This document shows positions 8,244 to 17,604 of a stretch of 64,000 nt of DNA, piece after piece. Every line of letters begins with the position of its first letter. Position 1 is the first letter of the stretch. A program made the translations under genes and the position numbers. Location of the stretch: NCBI RefSeq assembly GCF_001466725.1, contig NZ_CP013650.1, positions 4,314,836-4,378,835 of the forward strand. The letters are read 5' to 3'. This DNA is from Lacimicrobium alkaliphilum (GTDB lineage: Bacteria > Pseudomonadota > Gammaproteobacteria > Enterobacterales > Alteromonadaceae). The notes under the pieces are model-generated. The model saw only the letters and a program-made list of their open reading frames with translations. It was not told the origin of the DNA and did no database searches.

Positions 8244-10037
8244 TCACTCTCCGGCCAGATGCTCCTTAATGGCGTTTAAGAAAGGTTCGCCGTAGCGGGC
8301 CAGTTTGGTCTGGCCGACGCCGCTGACTTCCAGCATCTGTGCGCTGTTGGTGGGCAGTTTTTCTGCCATATGAGACAGGGTCATATCGCTGAATACCACA
8401 AAGGGCGGTACCTGATCTTCCTCTGCAATGCTTTTACGCAGTTTCTTCAGTCTGGCGAACAGGGCCCGGTCGTAGTTACGGTTATCCAGTTTGGCTTTTT
8501 TACCCAAGTTAAGGCTCATTCTGGGTACGGCCAGATTGACCGCCATTTCACCTTTAAGCACTGATCTGGCCGCTTCGTTGAGCTTTATCACCGCATTTTG
8601 AGTGATATCCACCCTTGCCAGGCCCTGATGAATCAGCTGGTTGATCAGGTTATGCCACCAGGCGTCCGGTTCGTCTTTGCCAATGCCGTAAGTGCTGAGT
8701 TGGTCGTGACCGGCATCAATAATACGTTTAAGCTTTTTACCTCTGAGTACATCAATCAGATACTGGCTGGCGGCAGATTGTTCCAGCCGATAGATACAGG
8801 ACAGCACTTTTTGCGCGGCCACCGTACCGTCAAAACGCTTGGGCGGATCCAGGCAGATATCGCAGTTACCACAGGCGGTGGCATTGTATTCGCCAAAGTA
8901 ATTTAACAGCACCTGGCGGCGGCAGGTCTGGGACTCGGCAAAGGCCTCCATGGCCGCAAAACGCTGTAATTCTACTTGCTGGCGCTGCGGGTTTTCGGTC
9001 ATGCTGATCCACTCACGAATGCGCGCCACATCTTTCTCATCAAATAGCAGCAGCGCCTCGGCAGGGCTGCCATCTCGTCCGGCGCGGCCGGTTTCCTGAT
9101 AATAAGATTCGATGGTACGGGGCAGATCGTGGTGGGCCACAAAACGCACATTGGGCTTATTAATGCCCATGCCAAATGCCACGGTGGCGACGATCACATC
9201 AATATTATCGGCAATAAAATCGCGCTGAATAATCTCGCGAATCTCCGGCTCCATGCCCGCATGGTAACCGGCGCAGTTGATACCGCGGTTAGCCAGTTTA
9301 TAACTCACATCATCTACTTTCTTGCGGCTGTTACAGTAAATAATGCCGCTGCCTTCCTGTTCGCGGATATAGCGCTCCAGCTGGTCCAGCGGTTTGTATT
9401 TCTGGATCTGGGTATAGCGGATATTGGGGCGGTCAAAACTGCCCTGGTAAACAAAGGGCTGCTTCAGATCCAGTTGTTGCAGAATATCGGCGCGGGTGGC
9501 GGCATCGGCGGTGGCGGTCAGGCCCATTACCGGCACGCCCGGAAAAAAGTGCTTAAGCTGGCCAAGGGCCATATAATCCTGGCGAAAATCATGGCCCCAG
9601 TGTGATACGCAGTGAGCTTCGTCTACGGCAAACAAGCTTACCGACAAATCCTGCAGGCGCTGAATAAAATAGGGCTGCATCAGTCTTTCCGGGGCCACGT
9701 AGAGCAGCTTAATCTGACCGTCTCTGACCTGTGACATCACTTCAGACTGCTTCTGGGGTGATAAAGCCGAGGTCAGACAGGCCGCCTGTACCCCCGAGGC
9801 CATAAGGGCATCCACCTGATCTTTCATCAGTGATATCAGTGGTGACACCACTACTGTCAGGCCCGGCAGCAGCAGTGCGGGTATCTGATAGCAGAGGGAC
9901 TTACCACCACCGGTGGGCATCAACACGAGGGTGTCCTGACCATCCAGACAGGCCTGTATGACTTCCTCTTGTCCTGGCCGGAAAGCCTTATAGCCAAAGA
10001 TATCGCTTAGAATGCCAAGCGCTGAGGGTTGGGCCAT
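8244..10037 (-). CDS. recQ: ATP-dependent DNA helicase RecQ
   Basis: A 3'-5' superfamily 2 helicase of about 597 residues, used in RecF-pathway repair and in suppressing illegitimate recombination. Walker A is MPTGGGKS, motif II is DEAH in FAVDEAHCVSHWGHDFR, and motif VI lies in QETGRAGRDG. A four-cysteine zinc site follows (CRRQVLLNYFGE...CGNCDIC), then the winged-helix domain and a C-terminal HRDC domain. I prefer ATG 10037 (MAQPSALG); an in-frame TTG at 10061 would add eight residues and neither has a good ribosome-binding site. It is divergent from yigI, as in the E. coli neighbourhood. Confidence 0.96.
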   Translation of the reverse strand: MAQPSALGILSDIFGYKAFRPGQEEVIQACLDGQDTLVLMPTGGGKSLCYQIPALLLPGLTVVVSPLISLMKDQVDALMASGVQAACLTSALSPQKQSEVMSQVRDGQIKLLYVAPERLMQPYFIQRLQDLSVSLFAVDEAHCVSHWGHDFRQDYMALGQLKHFFPGVPVMGLTATADAATRADILQQLDLKQPFVYQGSFDRPNIRYTQIQKYKPLDQLERYIREQEGSGIIYCNSRKKVDDVSYKLANRGINCAGYHAGMEPEIREIIQRDFIADNIDVIVATVAFGMGINKPNVRFVAHHDLPRTIESYYQETGRAGRDGSPAEALLLFDEKDVARIREWISMTENPQRQQVELQRFAAMEAFAESQTCRRQVLLNYFGEYNATACGNCDICLDPPKRFDGTVAAQKVLSCIYRLEQSAASQYLIDVLRGKKLKRIIDAGHDQLSTYGIGKDEPDAWWHNLINQLIHQGLARVDITQNAVIKLNEAARSVLKGEMAVNLAVPRMSLNLGKKAKLDNRNYDRALFARLKKLRKSIAEEDQVPPFVVFSDMTLSHMAEKLPTNSAQMLEVSGVGQTKLARYGEPFLNAIKEHLAGE

Positions 10038-10179
10038 AGATGATGCTAAGGAGAGTGACAAAAGGACTCGGTGAGGCAGTTAAAACAGGCTCACAGTTTA
10101 CCGGGGCAAAGAGGTTGTTACCACCTTGGCGGCGGAATTGTTATGATAGCCAAATTAACAGGTCGTACCAGAGGCGGTT

Positions 10180-10653
10180 ATGGCAACACCACAGATATTG
10201 CAAACCAACGAGCTGGCAGATTATGTCGCCGGAGTGTTCCGCGATCATATGTCTTTTAACAGGATGCTGGGGCTTCAGATCAGTCAGTATGACGGAGAAG
10301 GAGTGGAAGTACGCCTGCCCTGGCATGATGGCCTTATGGGTAACCCATTACAGAAAATCTTACATGGCGGTGTCACCGCCTCGGTACTGGACACCGTGGG
10401 TGGTTTAATGGCGATTCTGCATGTGGTCAAAGATGTGAAGGAGATGGATCTGGAAAGCTTTCAGAAACGTCTGGGCCGCATCGGCACCATAGATATGCGC
10501 GTGGATTACCTTCGCCCCGGTAAAGGTAAGGAGTTTATCGCCACCGCCAGCGTAATACGTAAAGGTAGCCGGGTAGCGGTATGCAGAATGGAACTGCATA
10601 ACGAACAGGGTGAGCATATCGCCTTTGGCACCGGGACTTATATGGTGGGGTGA
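10180..10653 (+). CDS. yigI: Hotdog-fold thioesterase, YigI/PaaI type
   Basis: A 157-residue hotdog-fold protein. The HGGVTASVLDTVGG stretch matches the helix and active-site region of PaaI-like acyl-CoA thioesterases, followed by TIDMRVDYLRPG and GTGTYMVG strands typical of the fold. It would cleave acyl-CoA thioesters in the cytosol; the natural substrate is not shown by the sequence. Gene order recQ / yigI / rarD is close to that of E. coli (recQ-pldA-yigI-rarD), with pldA missing here. That synteny supports the name. Confidence 0.85.
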   Translation: MATPQILQTNELADYVAGVFRDHMSFNRMLGLQISQYDGEGVEVRLPWHDGLMGNPLQKILHGGVTASVLDTVGGLMAILHVVKDVKEMDLESFQKRLGRIGTIDMRVDYLRPGKGKEFIATASVIRKGSRVAVCRMELHNEQGEHIAFGTGTYMVG

Positions 10654-10691
10654 ACCACGACCGTTATGCCAGTGGCATAACGCAGCGTGGT
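10654..10691. terminator. Nested dyad directly after yigI
   Basis: CGTTATGCC (10662-10670) and GGCATAACG (10674-10682) are perfect 9-bp arms with a 3-nt turn, enclosed by ACCACG (10654-10659) and CGTGGT (10686-10691). It begins at the base after the yigI stop codon. No T-run follows, so it may be a processing/stability hairpin or a repeat rather than a true intrinsic terminator. Confidence 0.5.
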
Positions 10692-10810
10692 GAACGCGAG
10701 TACAGGAGGTACGAGCTGCGGGCGTTCCATCAGGGATGTGCGCACCGGGACTTATCGATTAGCGATACTCACAGTCAATTGCATGTGGTTAATGACCGTT
10801 ATGCCAGAAA
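10692..10810. other. Non-coding repeat remnants between yigI and rarD
   Basis: No credible gene. Contains GTACAGGAGGTAC and, further on, a CATCAGGGATG palindrome; both resemble the small hairpins of the structured repeat next door, but in the opposite orientation. Two short words from the yigI 3' end recur here: GCACCGGGACTTAT (10628 and 10742) and GACCGTTATGCCAG (10659 and 10794). Confidence 0.5.
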
Positions 10811-10910
10811 CTGCCGGTATACAACGCTGCAAGACGCGGTAAACCCTTCCTTGGGCGCTCTGCAATCTCATCCATGAGATTTTAAGCTTGCAGCTTTTGT
10901 ATCCCGTCAG
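10811..10910. repeat. Structured intergenic repeat, copy B
   Basis: Second copy of the element at 7580-7682. The cores at 7600-7631 and 10829-10860 (32 bases) differ at three positions. The two small hairpins here are CCC-TTCCTT-GGG (10844-10855) and ATCTCA-TCCA-TGAGAT (10865-10880). Outer arms are 10811-10833 and 10887-10910. Stem changes relative to copy A are paired (TCC/GGA to CCC/GGG, CGCAAG/CTTGCG to TGCAAG/CTTGCA). The remaining 140 bp up to rarD show nothing I can name. Confidence 0.8.
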
Positions 10911-11051
10911 TACCAATATCTACTCCTGCTACATGGCGGCCCTGTTTTAAAAAGATTACTTTTTCTAATCCCAGTTGCTAAAAGCATTCGTTTGCTTTGC
11001 ACACGCTGATCACCGAAGATAAGCGCCTGATCCACTGCTAAAAATCATTCA

Positions 11052-11969
11052 ATGTCTGATAAATCTGCCCGTACCGGCGTGTTGCTGGCCATCGCTGCTT
11101 ACAGTATGTGGGGCTTTGCGCCCATGTATTTTAAGCTGCTGTTGGAAGTGCCTGCGCCGGATATTCTGCTGCACCGTATTATCTGGTCCATGCTGATTCT
11201 GGTGGTACTGGTAGTGGCATTAGGGCAGTTTGCCAAAGTACGTAAAGCCTTACTGACCCCCAAGGTAATGAAGATCCTGCTGATCTCCGGTTTATTGCTG
11301 GGCGGCAACTGGCTGCTGTTTATCTGGGCAATTAATAATGACCATCTGCTGGATGCCAGCCTGGGTTACTATATTAACCCCTTGCTGAATGTGGCTCTGG
11401 GGCGGATTTTTCTGGGTGAGCGTCTGCGCCGGATGCAGAAAATCGCCGTGGGGCTTGCGCTGTTTGGTGTCGGTATTATGATTGTGTCCTACGGGCAGGT
11501 GCCCTGGATAGCACTGGCTCTGGCGGGGAGCTTTGGCATTTATGGATTGCTGCGCAAGCAGGTGGATGTGGACTCTATGCCAGGTCTGTTTCTGGAAACC
11601 CTGCTGATGATGCCGGTGGCGATTGCTTACTGGATCTGGTTTGCCAGCCCGGCCAGCAATATGTTTGAAAACAGCACGGCACTGAATCTGACTCTGATGT
11701 GCGCAGGAGTCGTCACCACGGCACCGCTGCTGTGCTTTACCGGTGCGGCGCGGCGGATTATGTATTCGACCCTGGGATTCTTTCAGTATATTGGCCCCAG
11801 CATTATGTTTGTGCTGGCGGTGTTTTTATACCACGAACCACTGCATCAGGAGCGGTTGATCACCTTTGCACTGGTATGGACGGGCCTGGCCCTGTTCAGC
11901 TTCGATTCTTACCGCCATTTTCAGCGCAATCGTAAAGCCAGAAAAGCGGCCATGGCAGCTGACGCCTGA
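11052..11969 (+). CDS. rarD: RarD/EamA-family transporter
   Basis: A 305-residue inner-membrane protein of the drug/metabolite transporter superfamily with two EamA repeats and about ten membrane helices. The N-terminal AYSMWGFAPMYFKLL and the GGNWLLFIWAINNDHLLDASLGYYINPLLNV stretch (here near residues 86-116) are typical of RarD. The biological substrate is not established; the E. coli name refers to chloramphenicol sensitivity. It lies between yigI and uvrD as in E. coli and is convergent with uvrD. No strong ribosome-binding site precedes ATG 11052. Confidence 0.92.
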   Translation: MSDKSARTGVLLAIAAYSMWGFAPMYFKLLLEVPAPDILLHRIIWSMLILVVLVVALGQFAKVRKALLTPKVMKILLISGLLLGGNWLLFIWAINNDHLLDASLGYYINPLLNVALGRIFLGERLRRMQKIAVGLALFGVGIMIVSYGQVPWIALALAGSFGIYGLLRKQVDVDSMPGLFLETLLMMPVAIAYWIWFASPASNMFENSTALNLTLMCAGVVTTAPLLCFTGAARRIMYSTLGFFQYIGPSIMFVLAVFLYHEPLHQERLITFALVWTGLALFSFDSYRHFQRNRKARKAAMAADA

Positions 11970-12068
11970 TTCCGCAAGCTTTCAGGTATCAGTAATCAAA
12001 CTGAACAGCTGCCAGCGATGCTTTATCCTATCTTGTGATTGGAGATAACCCGGATGCAAACGCAAACG

Positions 12069-14240
12069 TTATGCCGGCGTCAGTCTGGCATAGCTTAATA
12101 CCAGCCATTTATTGCCCACCTCGCTGAAATTCACCTGTACTCTGGCATGCTCTCCCGAGCCTTCATAGTTAAGTACCGTGCCCTCACCAAACTTGGGATG
12201 AACAACCCGCTGACCCAGAGAGAACCCGGTGGAATCAAAGGCAGAGTGCGAGGTCACCGGAGCAAAGCGATTCTGCACCGGCCGTGACACCTGAGTATTG
12301 CGCAGGCGGATCTCCTCAATGCAATCGGTAGGTATTTCGCGCAAAAAACGTGATGGCGTATGGTATTTTTCCTGCCCATAGAGTCTTCTGCTTTCAGCGT
12401 AAGTGATGACTAACTTCTCCATGGCGCGTGTCATACCAACGTAACAGAGACGACGCTCTTCTTCGAGCCGGCCCGGTTCTTCGGCGCTCATCTGACTGGG
12501 GAACATGCCCTCTTCCACTCCGCCAATCAATACCAGCGGGAATTCCAGGCCTTTGGCGCTGTGCATGGTCATCATCTGTACGGCATCCTGATGACTGTCG
12601 GCCTGAGACTCTCCCGCTTCCAGTGACGCATGGGCCAGAAACGCCGATAAGGGCGTCATATTGTCAGCTTCCTCTGGCAGTTCAAACTGTTTGCAGGCGG
12701 TCACAAGTTCTTCGAGGTTTTCAATTCGTGCCTGGGCTTTCTCGCCTTTTTCGGCCTGATACATGGCGTACAGGCCTGAGCCTTTAATCACATGGTCGGC
12801 CTGCTGATCCAGCGCCAGCTCCAGGCACTCCTGTTGCAGTTTAAAGATCAGATCCACAAAGGATTGCAGCGCATTGGCGGCACGGCCTGAGAGCTTTTTC
12901 TCCTGTAGCATCTGCAGCGACGCCTGCCATAAGGACTGCTCGGTGATTTTGGCGGTTTCCCGGATTTGCTCAAGGGTACGCTCGCCAATACCACGGCTGG
13001 GTGTATTTACCACCCGTTCAAAGGCGGCATCGTCCAGCGACTGGTTTATCATTCTCAGATAGCCCAGTGCATCTTTGATTTCCTGGCGCTCGAAGAACCT
13101 CAGGCCGCCGTAAATCCGATAGGCCAGGCCTTCGTGCAGCATGGCCTCTTCCAATACCCGTGACTGGGCATTATTGCGGTATAGCACGGCGCAGTCAGAC
13201 AGGGCGCCGCCCTTGTCATGCCACTGGCGAATCTGGGCGACAATAAAGCGGGCTTCATCGAGATCATTAAAACCGGCATATAAAGAGATGGGCTCGCCAT
13301 CCACGCCGTCTGTCCACAGCTCTTTACCTAACCGGCTCTGGTTATTCTCAATCACCGCATTGGCGGCTTTAAGGATTTTGCCGGTGGAGCGGTAGTTCTG
13401 CTCCAGACGGATGGTCTGGGCACCATCGAAATCTCGTAAAAAGTGCTGGATATTGTCTACATTGGCGCCGCGCCAGCCGTAAATAGACTGATCATCGTCA
13501 CCCACAATCATCATATTGTTATTGGGGCTGGCCAGCAGCCGCAACCAGGCATACTGGATATTATTGGTGTCCTGAAATTCATCCACCAGTACCGCGCGAA
13601 AACGTTGCTGATAATGCTGCAGAATACGCGGGTTATTGACCCACAGCTCGTGGGCTCTTAATAACAGCTCGGCAAAATCCACCAGCCCGGAACGGTCACA
13701 GGTGTCCTGATAGGCCTGATAAATTTCTTTCATGCGCTGCTGGGCCGGATCGCCATGGGTTTCAATATGTTGTGCCCGCAGGCCTTCATCTTTGTTACCG
13801 TTGATATACCACTGGATATGTTTTGGCGCCCAGTGTTTTTCATCCAGATTCAGGGCCTTGAGTACCCGGCGGATCAGGCGGTACTGATCGTCAGAGTCCA
13901 GGATCTGAAAGTTCTCCGGCAGCCGGGCTTCCTGATAGTGAGTGCGCAGCAACCGGTGCGCCAGGCCATGAAAGGTACCAATCCACATGCCCTGCAAGGA
14001 GGAGTGCATCAGTTTTTCCACCCGCGCACGCATTTCCCGGGCGGCTTTATTGGTAAAAGTGACCGCCAGAATACCAAAGGGGGAGATACCCTCCACTTCC
14101 ATCAGCCAGGCCATACGATGCACCAGTACCCGGGTCTTGCCACTGCCGGCCCCGGCCAGCACCAGCATATCGCCTGGTGGCGCGGCCACTGCTTCGCGCT
14201 GTTTGTCGTTAAGGCCGTCGATGAGTCTGGATACATCCAT
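12069..14240 (-). CDS. uvrD: DNA helicase II
   Basis: A 723-residue superfamily 1A 3'-5' helicase acting in nucleotide excision repair and mismatch repair. LNDKQREAV is the Q motif, GAGSGKTRVL the Walker A near residues 28-37, LVDEFQDTN motif II, and QNYRSTG motif IV. The C-terminal LGQRVVHPKFGEGTV is the Tudor-like RNA polymerase-binding tail. I chose ATG 14240, giving MDVSRLIDGLNDKQREAV, because it aligns with E. coli UvrD (MDVSYLLDSLNDKQREAV); a longer in-frame start adds 14 unsupported residues. A LexA-like site lies 57-72 bp upstream. Confidence 0.97.
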   Translation of the reverse strand: MDVSRLIDGLNDKQREAVAAPPGDMLVLAGAGSGKTRVLVHRMAWLMEVEGISPFGILAVTFTNKAAREMRARVEKLMHSSLQGMWIGTFHGLAHRLLRTHYQEARLPENFQILDSDDQYRLIRRVLKALNLDEKHWAPKHIQWYINGNKDEGLRAQHIETHGDPAQQRMKEIYQAYQDTCDRSGLVDFAELLLRAHELWVNNPRILQHYQQRFRAVLVDEFQDTNNIQYAWLRLLASPNNNMMIVGDDDQSIYGWRGANVDNIQHFLRDFDGAQTIRLEQNYRSTGKILKAANAVIENNQSRLGKELWTDGVDGEPISLYAGFNDLDEARFIVAQIRQWHDKGGALSDCAVLYRNNAQSRVLEEAMLHEGLAYRIYGGLRFFERQEIKDALGYLRMINQSLDDAAFERVVNTPSRGIGERTLEQIRETAKITEQSLWQASLQMLQEKKLSGRAANALQSFVDLIFKLQQECLELALDQQADHVIKGSGLYAMYQAEKGEKAQARIENLEELVTACKQFELPEEADNMTPLSAFLAHASLEAGESQADSHQDAVQMMTMHSAKGLEFPLVLIGGVEEGMFPSQMSAEEPGRLEEERRLCYVGMTRAMEKLVITYAESRRLYGQEKYHTPSRFLREIPTDCIEEIRLRNTQVSRPVQNRFAPVTSHSAFDSTGFSLGQRVVHPKFGEGTVLNYEGSGEHARVQVNFSEVGNKWLVLSYARLTPA

Positions 14241-14296
14241 GGTGGCTAATCTCACAGGTTCAGAGTGCGTAAATTGCGGCAAGTATAACAGCTATA

Positions 14297-14312
14297 CTGT
14301 GTTTTTATACAC
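14297..14312. promoter_or_regulatory. LexA (SOS)-like box ahead of uvrD
   Basis: CTGT-GTTTTTAT-ACAC differs from the gammaproteobacterial consensus CTGT-N8-ACAG only in the last base, with an AT-rich centre. It lies 57-72 bp before the uvrD start and after the yigB stop. E. coli uvrD is LexA-controlled, which makes a true site plausible. One half-site is imperfect, so LexA binding is a prediction. Confidence 0.5.
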
Positions 14313-14325
14313 CAGCTGGCCGGGA

Positions 14326-15048
14326 TCAGCTATTTACAAGCTTCAGTAGTTCGTCCAGTTGCTGTAGCTGAATATGAGGCAATACACTGGCGGGCTCATC
14401 ACTGATATTCATCGGCCGGTTAGCGGCATACCAGGCGGCCTGGTAACCGGCATTGAGTGCCCCGGCGATATCATTTTTAAAGCCATCGCCAATATGCAGA
14501 ATCTGTCCGGCAGGAATACCAAGGTGAGCCTGCGCCAGTTCAAACATGCGGCTGTCTGGCTTCATAGGTTGTTTCAGGTTAGCGTGATAACAGGCACTGA
14601 AATAGCCGGCGATACCGATTTTCTCAAGGTTAACATTGCCATTGGTGATGGCCACCATCGGCACCCTATCTGCCAGTTGTCTGAGCAAAGAACAGATACT
14701 TTCAGTGACCTTAAAGTCGCTGCGTTGGTCGTAAAAATAATCAAATGCCACCTGAGTCGCAGTAGCCAGGGTTTCACCGTCATATCCGCATGTTTGCAGG
14801 CCATGATGCAGTTGCTGTCGTCTTAATTCGCCCATATCACTTTGCAGTTCGGGTCGTTGCCGCAGCAGCTGTGCCTTGATCTGACGCCAGAATTCAATGT
14901 CATGCCGGGCAGTATCCGGGTATTCCAGATGCAGAAAATCCAGCAGCGCCCGTTCGGCTCTGAGCATAATATTGTGGTTATTATACAGGGTATCATCGAG
15001 ATCGAATGACAACGCCTTAACAGGCTGTAAGGGGCGGTAAATAATCAT
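14326..15048 (-). CDS. yigB: HAD-superfamily hydrolase YigB
   Basis: A 240-residue HAD phosphatase. Motif I is FDLDDTLYNN with nucleophile D16 and acid D18; motif II is TNGN near residue 135; motif III/IV is in HIGDGFKNDIAGALNAG. In E. coli YigB dephosphorylates FMN (5-amino-6-(5-phosphoribitylamino)uracil phosphate activity has also been reported), so a role in riboflavin/FMN turnover is likely. It starts three bases after xerC ends, in the conserved order dapF-DUF484-xerC-yigB-uvrD. Confidence 0.92.
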   Translation of the reverse strand: MIIYRPLQPVKALSFDLDDTLYNNHNIMLRAERALLDFLHLEYPDTARHDIEFWRQIKAQLLRQRPELQSDMGELRRQQLHHGLQTCGYDGETLATATQVAFDYFYDQRSDFKVTESICSLLRQLADRVPMVAITNGNVNLEKIGIAGYFSACYHANLKQPMKPDSRMFELAQAHLGIPAGQILHIGDGFKNDIAGALNAGYQAAWYAANRPMNISDEPASVLPHIQLQQLDELLKLVNS

Positions 15049-15051
15049 CTG

Positions 15052-15963
15052 TCAGTTTTGGCTCTTCTTCGCTCTGGGATGGGCCTTGTCATATACCTGG
15101 GCCAGATGCTGAAAATCCAGATGGGTATACACTTGGGTGGTGGTGAGGTTGGCATGGCCAAGCAGTTCCTGCACGCCACGCAAATCTCCGCTCGATTCCA
15201 GCACATGGGTGGCGAAAGAGTGGCGTAACTTGTGTGGGTTAAGAGGCTGATTCAGTCCTTGCTTTAAGGCCCAGTGTTGCATGCGCTGGGCAATCTGCCT
15301 TGAGGTAATGCGTCGCCGCTGTTTGCTGATAAACAGGGCTTTTTCTTCAACGGGGGCAAGTTCACCCCTGACTTTCAGCCAGGCTTGCAGGGCCTGCCGG
15401 GCAAGGCGACCGACTGGCAGCAAGCGTTCCTTGTTGCCTTTACCCCTTACCCGCAGCAGACTCTTATCCTGATTAAGGTTATCCAGGTTCAGCCCGGTTA
15501 GTTCGGCCAGACGCAATCCGCAACTATAGGTCAGCTCCAGCATGGCTTTATCGCGGATCCCCAGAATATCGTCGCCGGGGCTGAAATCGAGCAGTTGGCT
15601 CATCTCATCCACATGCAGTTGCTTGGGCAAAGGCCGGCCTTTTTTAGGTGCCTGAATGCCGGTGGTGGGATTACTGGCTAGTTCCCCCTGTTGCAGCAGA
15701 TACTGGCAGAAGGTACGCAAAGCGGAAAGTTTCAGGGCAATGGAGGCCGGGCTGTGACCTTTTCGTCTGGCCTGATTAAGTACCTGGCGAACATGTTGTG
15801 GTGTCAGCTCTGCCCAGTTGTTCAGGGCCAGTTGCTGACTAATATCCTGCAACTGCTGTGCGTAGGTTTCAAGGGTTCTTTTTGCCAGGTTCCGCTCGTT
15901 GCACAGATGGGCAAGAAACGCTTCCAGCCTTTGGTCAATGCACCCCGGAGCTGATTCGCTCAT
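15052..15963 (-). CDS. xerC: Site-specific tyrosine recombinase XerC
   Basis: A 303-residue tyrosine recombinase that, with XerD, resolves chromosome dimers at dif. The SAM-like N-terminal DNA-binding domain covers about 10-95. The catalytic set is intact: R151 (SCGLRLAEL), H244 and R247 (HKLRHSF), H270 (LLGHANL) and the nucleophile Y279 (TQVYTH). Location between the DUF484 gene and yigB is the standard xerC neighbourhood, which separates it from XerD and from phage integrases. The start is four bases after the DUF484 stop. Confidence 0.97.
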   Translation of the reverse strand: MSESAPGCIDQRLEAFLAHLCNERNLAKRTLETYAQQLQDISQQLALNNWAELTPQHVRQVLNQARRKGHSPASIALKLSALRTFCQYLLQQGELASNPTTGIQAPKKGRPLPKQLHVDEMSQLLDFSPGDDILGIRDKAMLELTYSCGLRLAELTGLNLDNLNQDKSLLRVRGKGNKERLLPVGRLARQALQAWLKVRGELAPVEEKALFISKQRRRITSRQIAQRMQHWALKQGLNQPLNPHKLRHSFATHVLESSGDLRGVQELLGHANLTTTQVYTHLDFQHLAQVYDKAHPRAKKSQN

Positions 15964-15967
15964 ACCA

Positions 15968-16651
15968 TCAGTATTCCGCGAGCTGAGGTACCACCAGGGT
16001 CAGAAATTTCTGCAGTTGGGTGATCAGCAGGGTGTCCATGCCGGGATGAAAGTGATGGGGCTCGTCACTGCCGACGGCCAGCAGACCCATTTCGCCGCGC
16101 TCGCCCAGCAACATCATGGCCACAGAGCCCACCGGGCGGTCGTTGAACAGCATTTTCTGTTCCTGCTGACTAAGTCGGCCAAGATAATAAATATTGTTAT
16201 TAAAGCGTTTTTCCATCAGGTGTTTTTTGCTGGCCTCAGGCAGATCGTCGTCGAAGCCAAACAGCTTTAATGAAAGGGTTTGCAAATCCAGTTGATGCAA
16301 CAGCACCTGCTCGAGGGTTTTACGGGCGTCGAACAGTGTCCGGCAGCGGAACAGGCGCAGATTGAGATCGGCATAGATGCGGTAAATACGCTCGTTCTGC
16401 TTGGCAGTAGCCATCAGTTCATTGATCTGCAGTTGTAACTGGCGCACTTTCAGGCGCAGTTGTTCTGCCTGACGCTCTACCAGAGAGACAGTGCCTTTTT
16501 GCTTGTGGGGTAATCTGAGGCTGTCGAGAATTTCGGGGAAATAAAAGAAAAAATCCGGGTTGGCCAACAGGTATTCCTTAACGGCTTCCGGTGCCAGCGA
16601 TGCTAACTCCACTGCTGGTGTGGCTTTTTCCTGTCTCGACATGTCACTCAT
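15968..16651 (-). CDS. DUF484 family protein (YigA-like)
   Basis: A 227-residue cytosolic protein with an N-terminal helix pair ([19 protein letters not shown]), a coiled coil near 60-95 and a GAF-like C-terminal part. DUF484 proteins are found almost always between dapF and xerC; their biochemical role is not known. The start overlaps the dapF stop (ATGA at 16648-16651), so translation is coupled to dapF. Longer than E. coli YigA, but normal for Alteromonadales and Pseudomonas homologues. Confidence 0.9.
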   Translation of the reverse strand: MSDMSRQEKATPAVELASLAPEAVKEYLLANPDFFFYFPEILDSLRLPHKQKGTVSLVERQAEQLRLKVRQLQLQINELMATAKQNERIYRIYADLNLRLFRCRTLFDARKTLEQVLLHQLDLQTLSLKLFGFDDDLPEASKKHLMEKRFNNNIYYLGRLSQQEQKMLFNDRPVGSVAMMLLGERGEMGLLAVGSDEPHHFHPGMDTLLITQLQKFLTLVVPQLAEY

Positions 16652-17478
16652 AGGCTGATACTTCCGTCAAATACATGCTCTGCCGGCCCCGTCATCTTCA
16701 CTACCCGATCACGGCCCTGCCAGCGTATGGTCAGCGTACCACCAGGAAGGTCGACCCTGACTTCTGATTCCAGTTTTCCCCAAAGCTGCCCTATTACTGC
16801 CGCGGCGCAGGCACCACTGCCACAGGCGAGGGTCTCGCCGCTACCGCGTTCATACACCCGCAGTTTAATGTGGGAGGGAGAGAGGATTTGCATAAAACCC
16901 ACATTCACTCCTTCGGGGAATCTTTCATGTTTTACCAGTAAAGGGCCGAGGGTTTCAACTGCTGCCTGCTCAATATCCTCGACTTCCATCACGCAATGGG
17001 GATTTCCCAGCGACACAGCACCACAAAAAATGGTGTGTTCGTCCTCACGAACGATATAGGTGGCCTCTTCTTTATTGGCTTTTAACGGGATCTGAGCAGG
17101 CTCAAACTGGGGCTTACCCATGTTTACGGTTACCTGACCATCCCGCTCAAGATACAATACCATCCGTCCGGCACGCGTGCCTACGACTATTTTATTTTTG
17201 TTAATCAGCCCCTTATTGCGCACAAAGCGGGCAAAGCAACGGGCGCCGTTACCGCATTGGGATACTTCGGTGCCGTCGGCATTAAAGATACGGTAGTGAA
17301 AATCCTGATCGGGATCGTAAGGAGGTTCCACCAGCAATAACTGATCAAAGCCGATACCGAAATTGCGATCTGCTAACTGTTTAATCTTGTCCTTGGAGAA
17401 AAACACATTCTGGGTAACGTTGTCGATGACCATAAAGTCATTACCCAGGCCCTGCATTTTTGAAAAATGAATCTGCAT
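16648..17478 (-). CDS. dapF: Diaminopimelate epimerase
   Basis: A 276-residue cofactor-independent racemase converting LL- to meso-diaminopimelate for lysine and peptidoglycan. Both catalytic cysteines are present: C75 in QCGNGARC and C219 in ACGSGACA. The two-lobed repeat and the [10 protein letters not shown] start fit the family. I chose ATG 17478 ([12 protein letters not shown]) over an in-frame GTG nine bases earlier because it matches E. coli DapF. It follows lysA by about 126 bp, a gap containing a short tandem repeat. Confidence 0.97.
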   Translation of the reverse strand: MQIHFSKMQGLGNDFMVIDNVTQNVFFSKDKIKQLADRNFGIGFDQLLLVEPPYDPDQDFHYRIFNADGTEVSQCGNGARCFARFVRNKGLINKNKIVVGTRAGRMVLYLERDGQVTVNMGKPQFEPAQIPLKANKEEATYIVREDEHTIFCGAVSLGNPHCVMEVEDIEQAAVETLGPLLVKHERFPEGVNVGFMQILSPSHIKLRVYERGSGETLACGSGACAAAVIGQLWGKLESEVRVDLPGGTLTIRWQGRDRVVKMTGPAEHVFDGSISL

Positions 17479-17567
17479 CGGTACCACTTAGTTAGAGAAA
17501 TCAGCTTTCAGCTGGCAATAGTCAGAAGAGACACCATCCTGTATCCGAAACTGAATTGCAATTCTGT

Positions 17568-17595
17568 ACTGAAAACTGATTACTGACCACTGATT
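17568..17595. repeat. Four tandem copies of a 7-bp unit (ACTGANN)
   Basis: ACTGAAA, ACTGATT, ACTGACC and ACTGATT lie end to end in the lysA-dapF gap. No function is evident; length polymorphism by slippage is possible. Confidence 0.7.
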
Positions 17596-17604
17596 CCTGC
17601 TAGT

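Noticed and set aside
10650..10877. 75-codon open frame after yigI
   Set aside because: It runs through palindromes and repeat words; its residue order is that of translated repeats, with no start signal.
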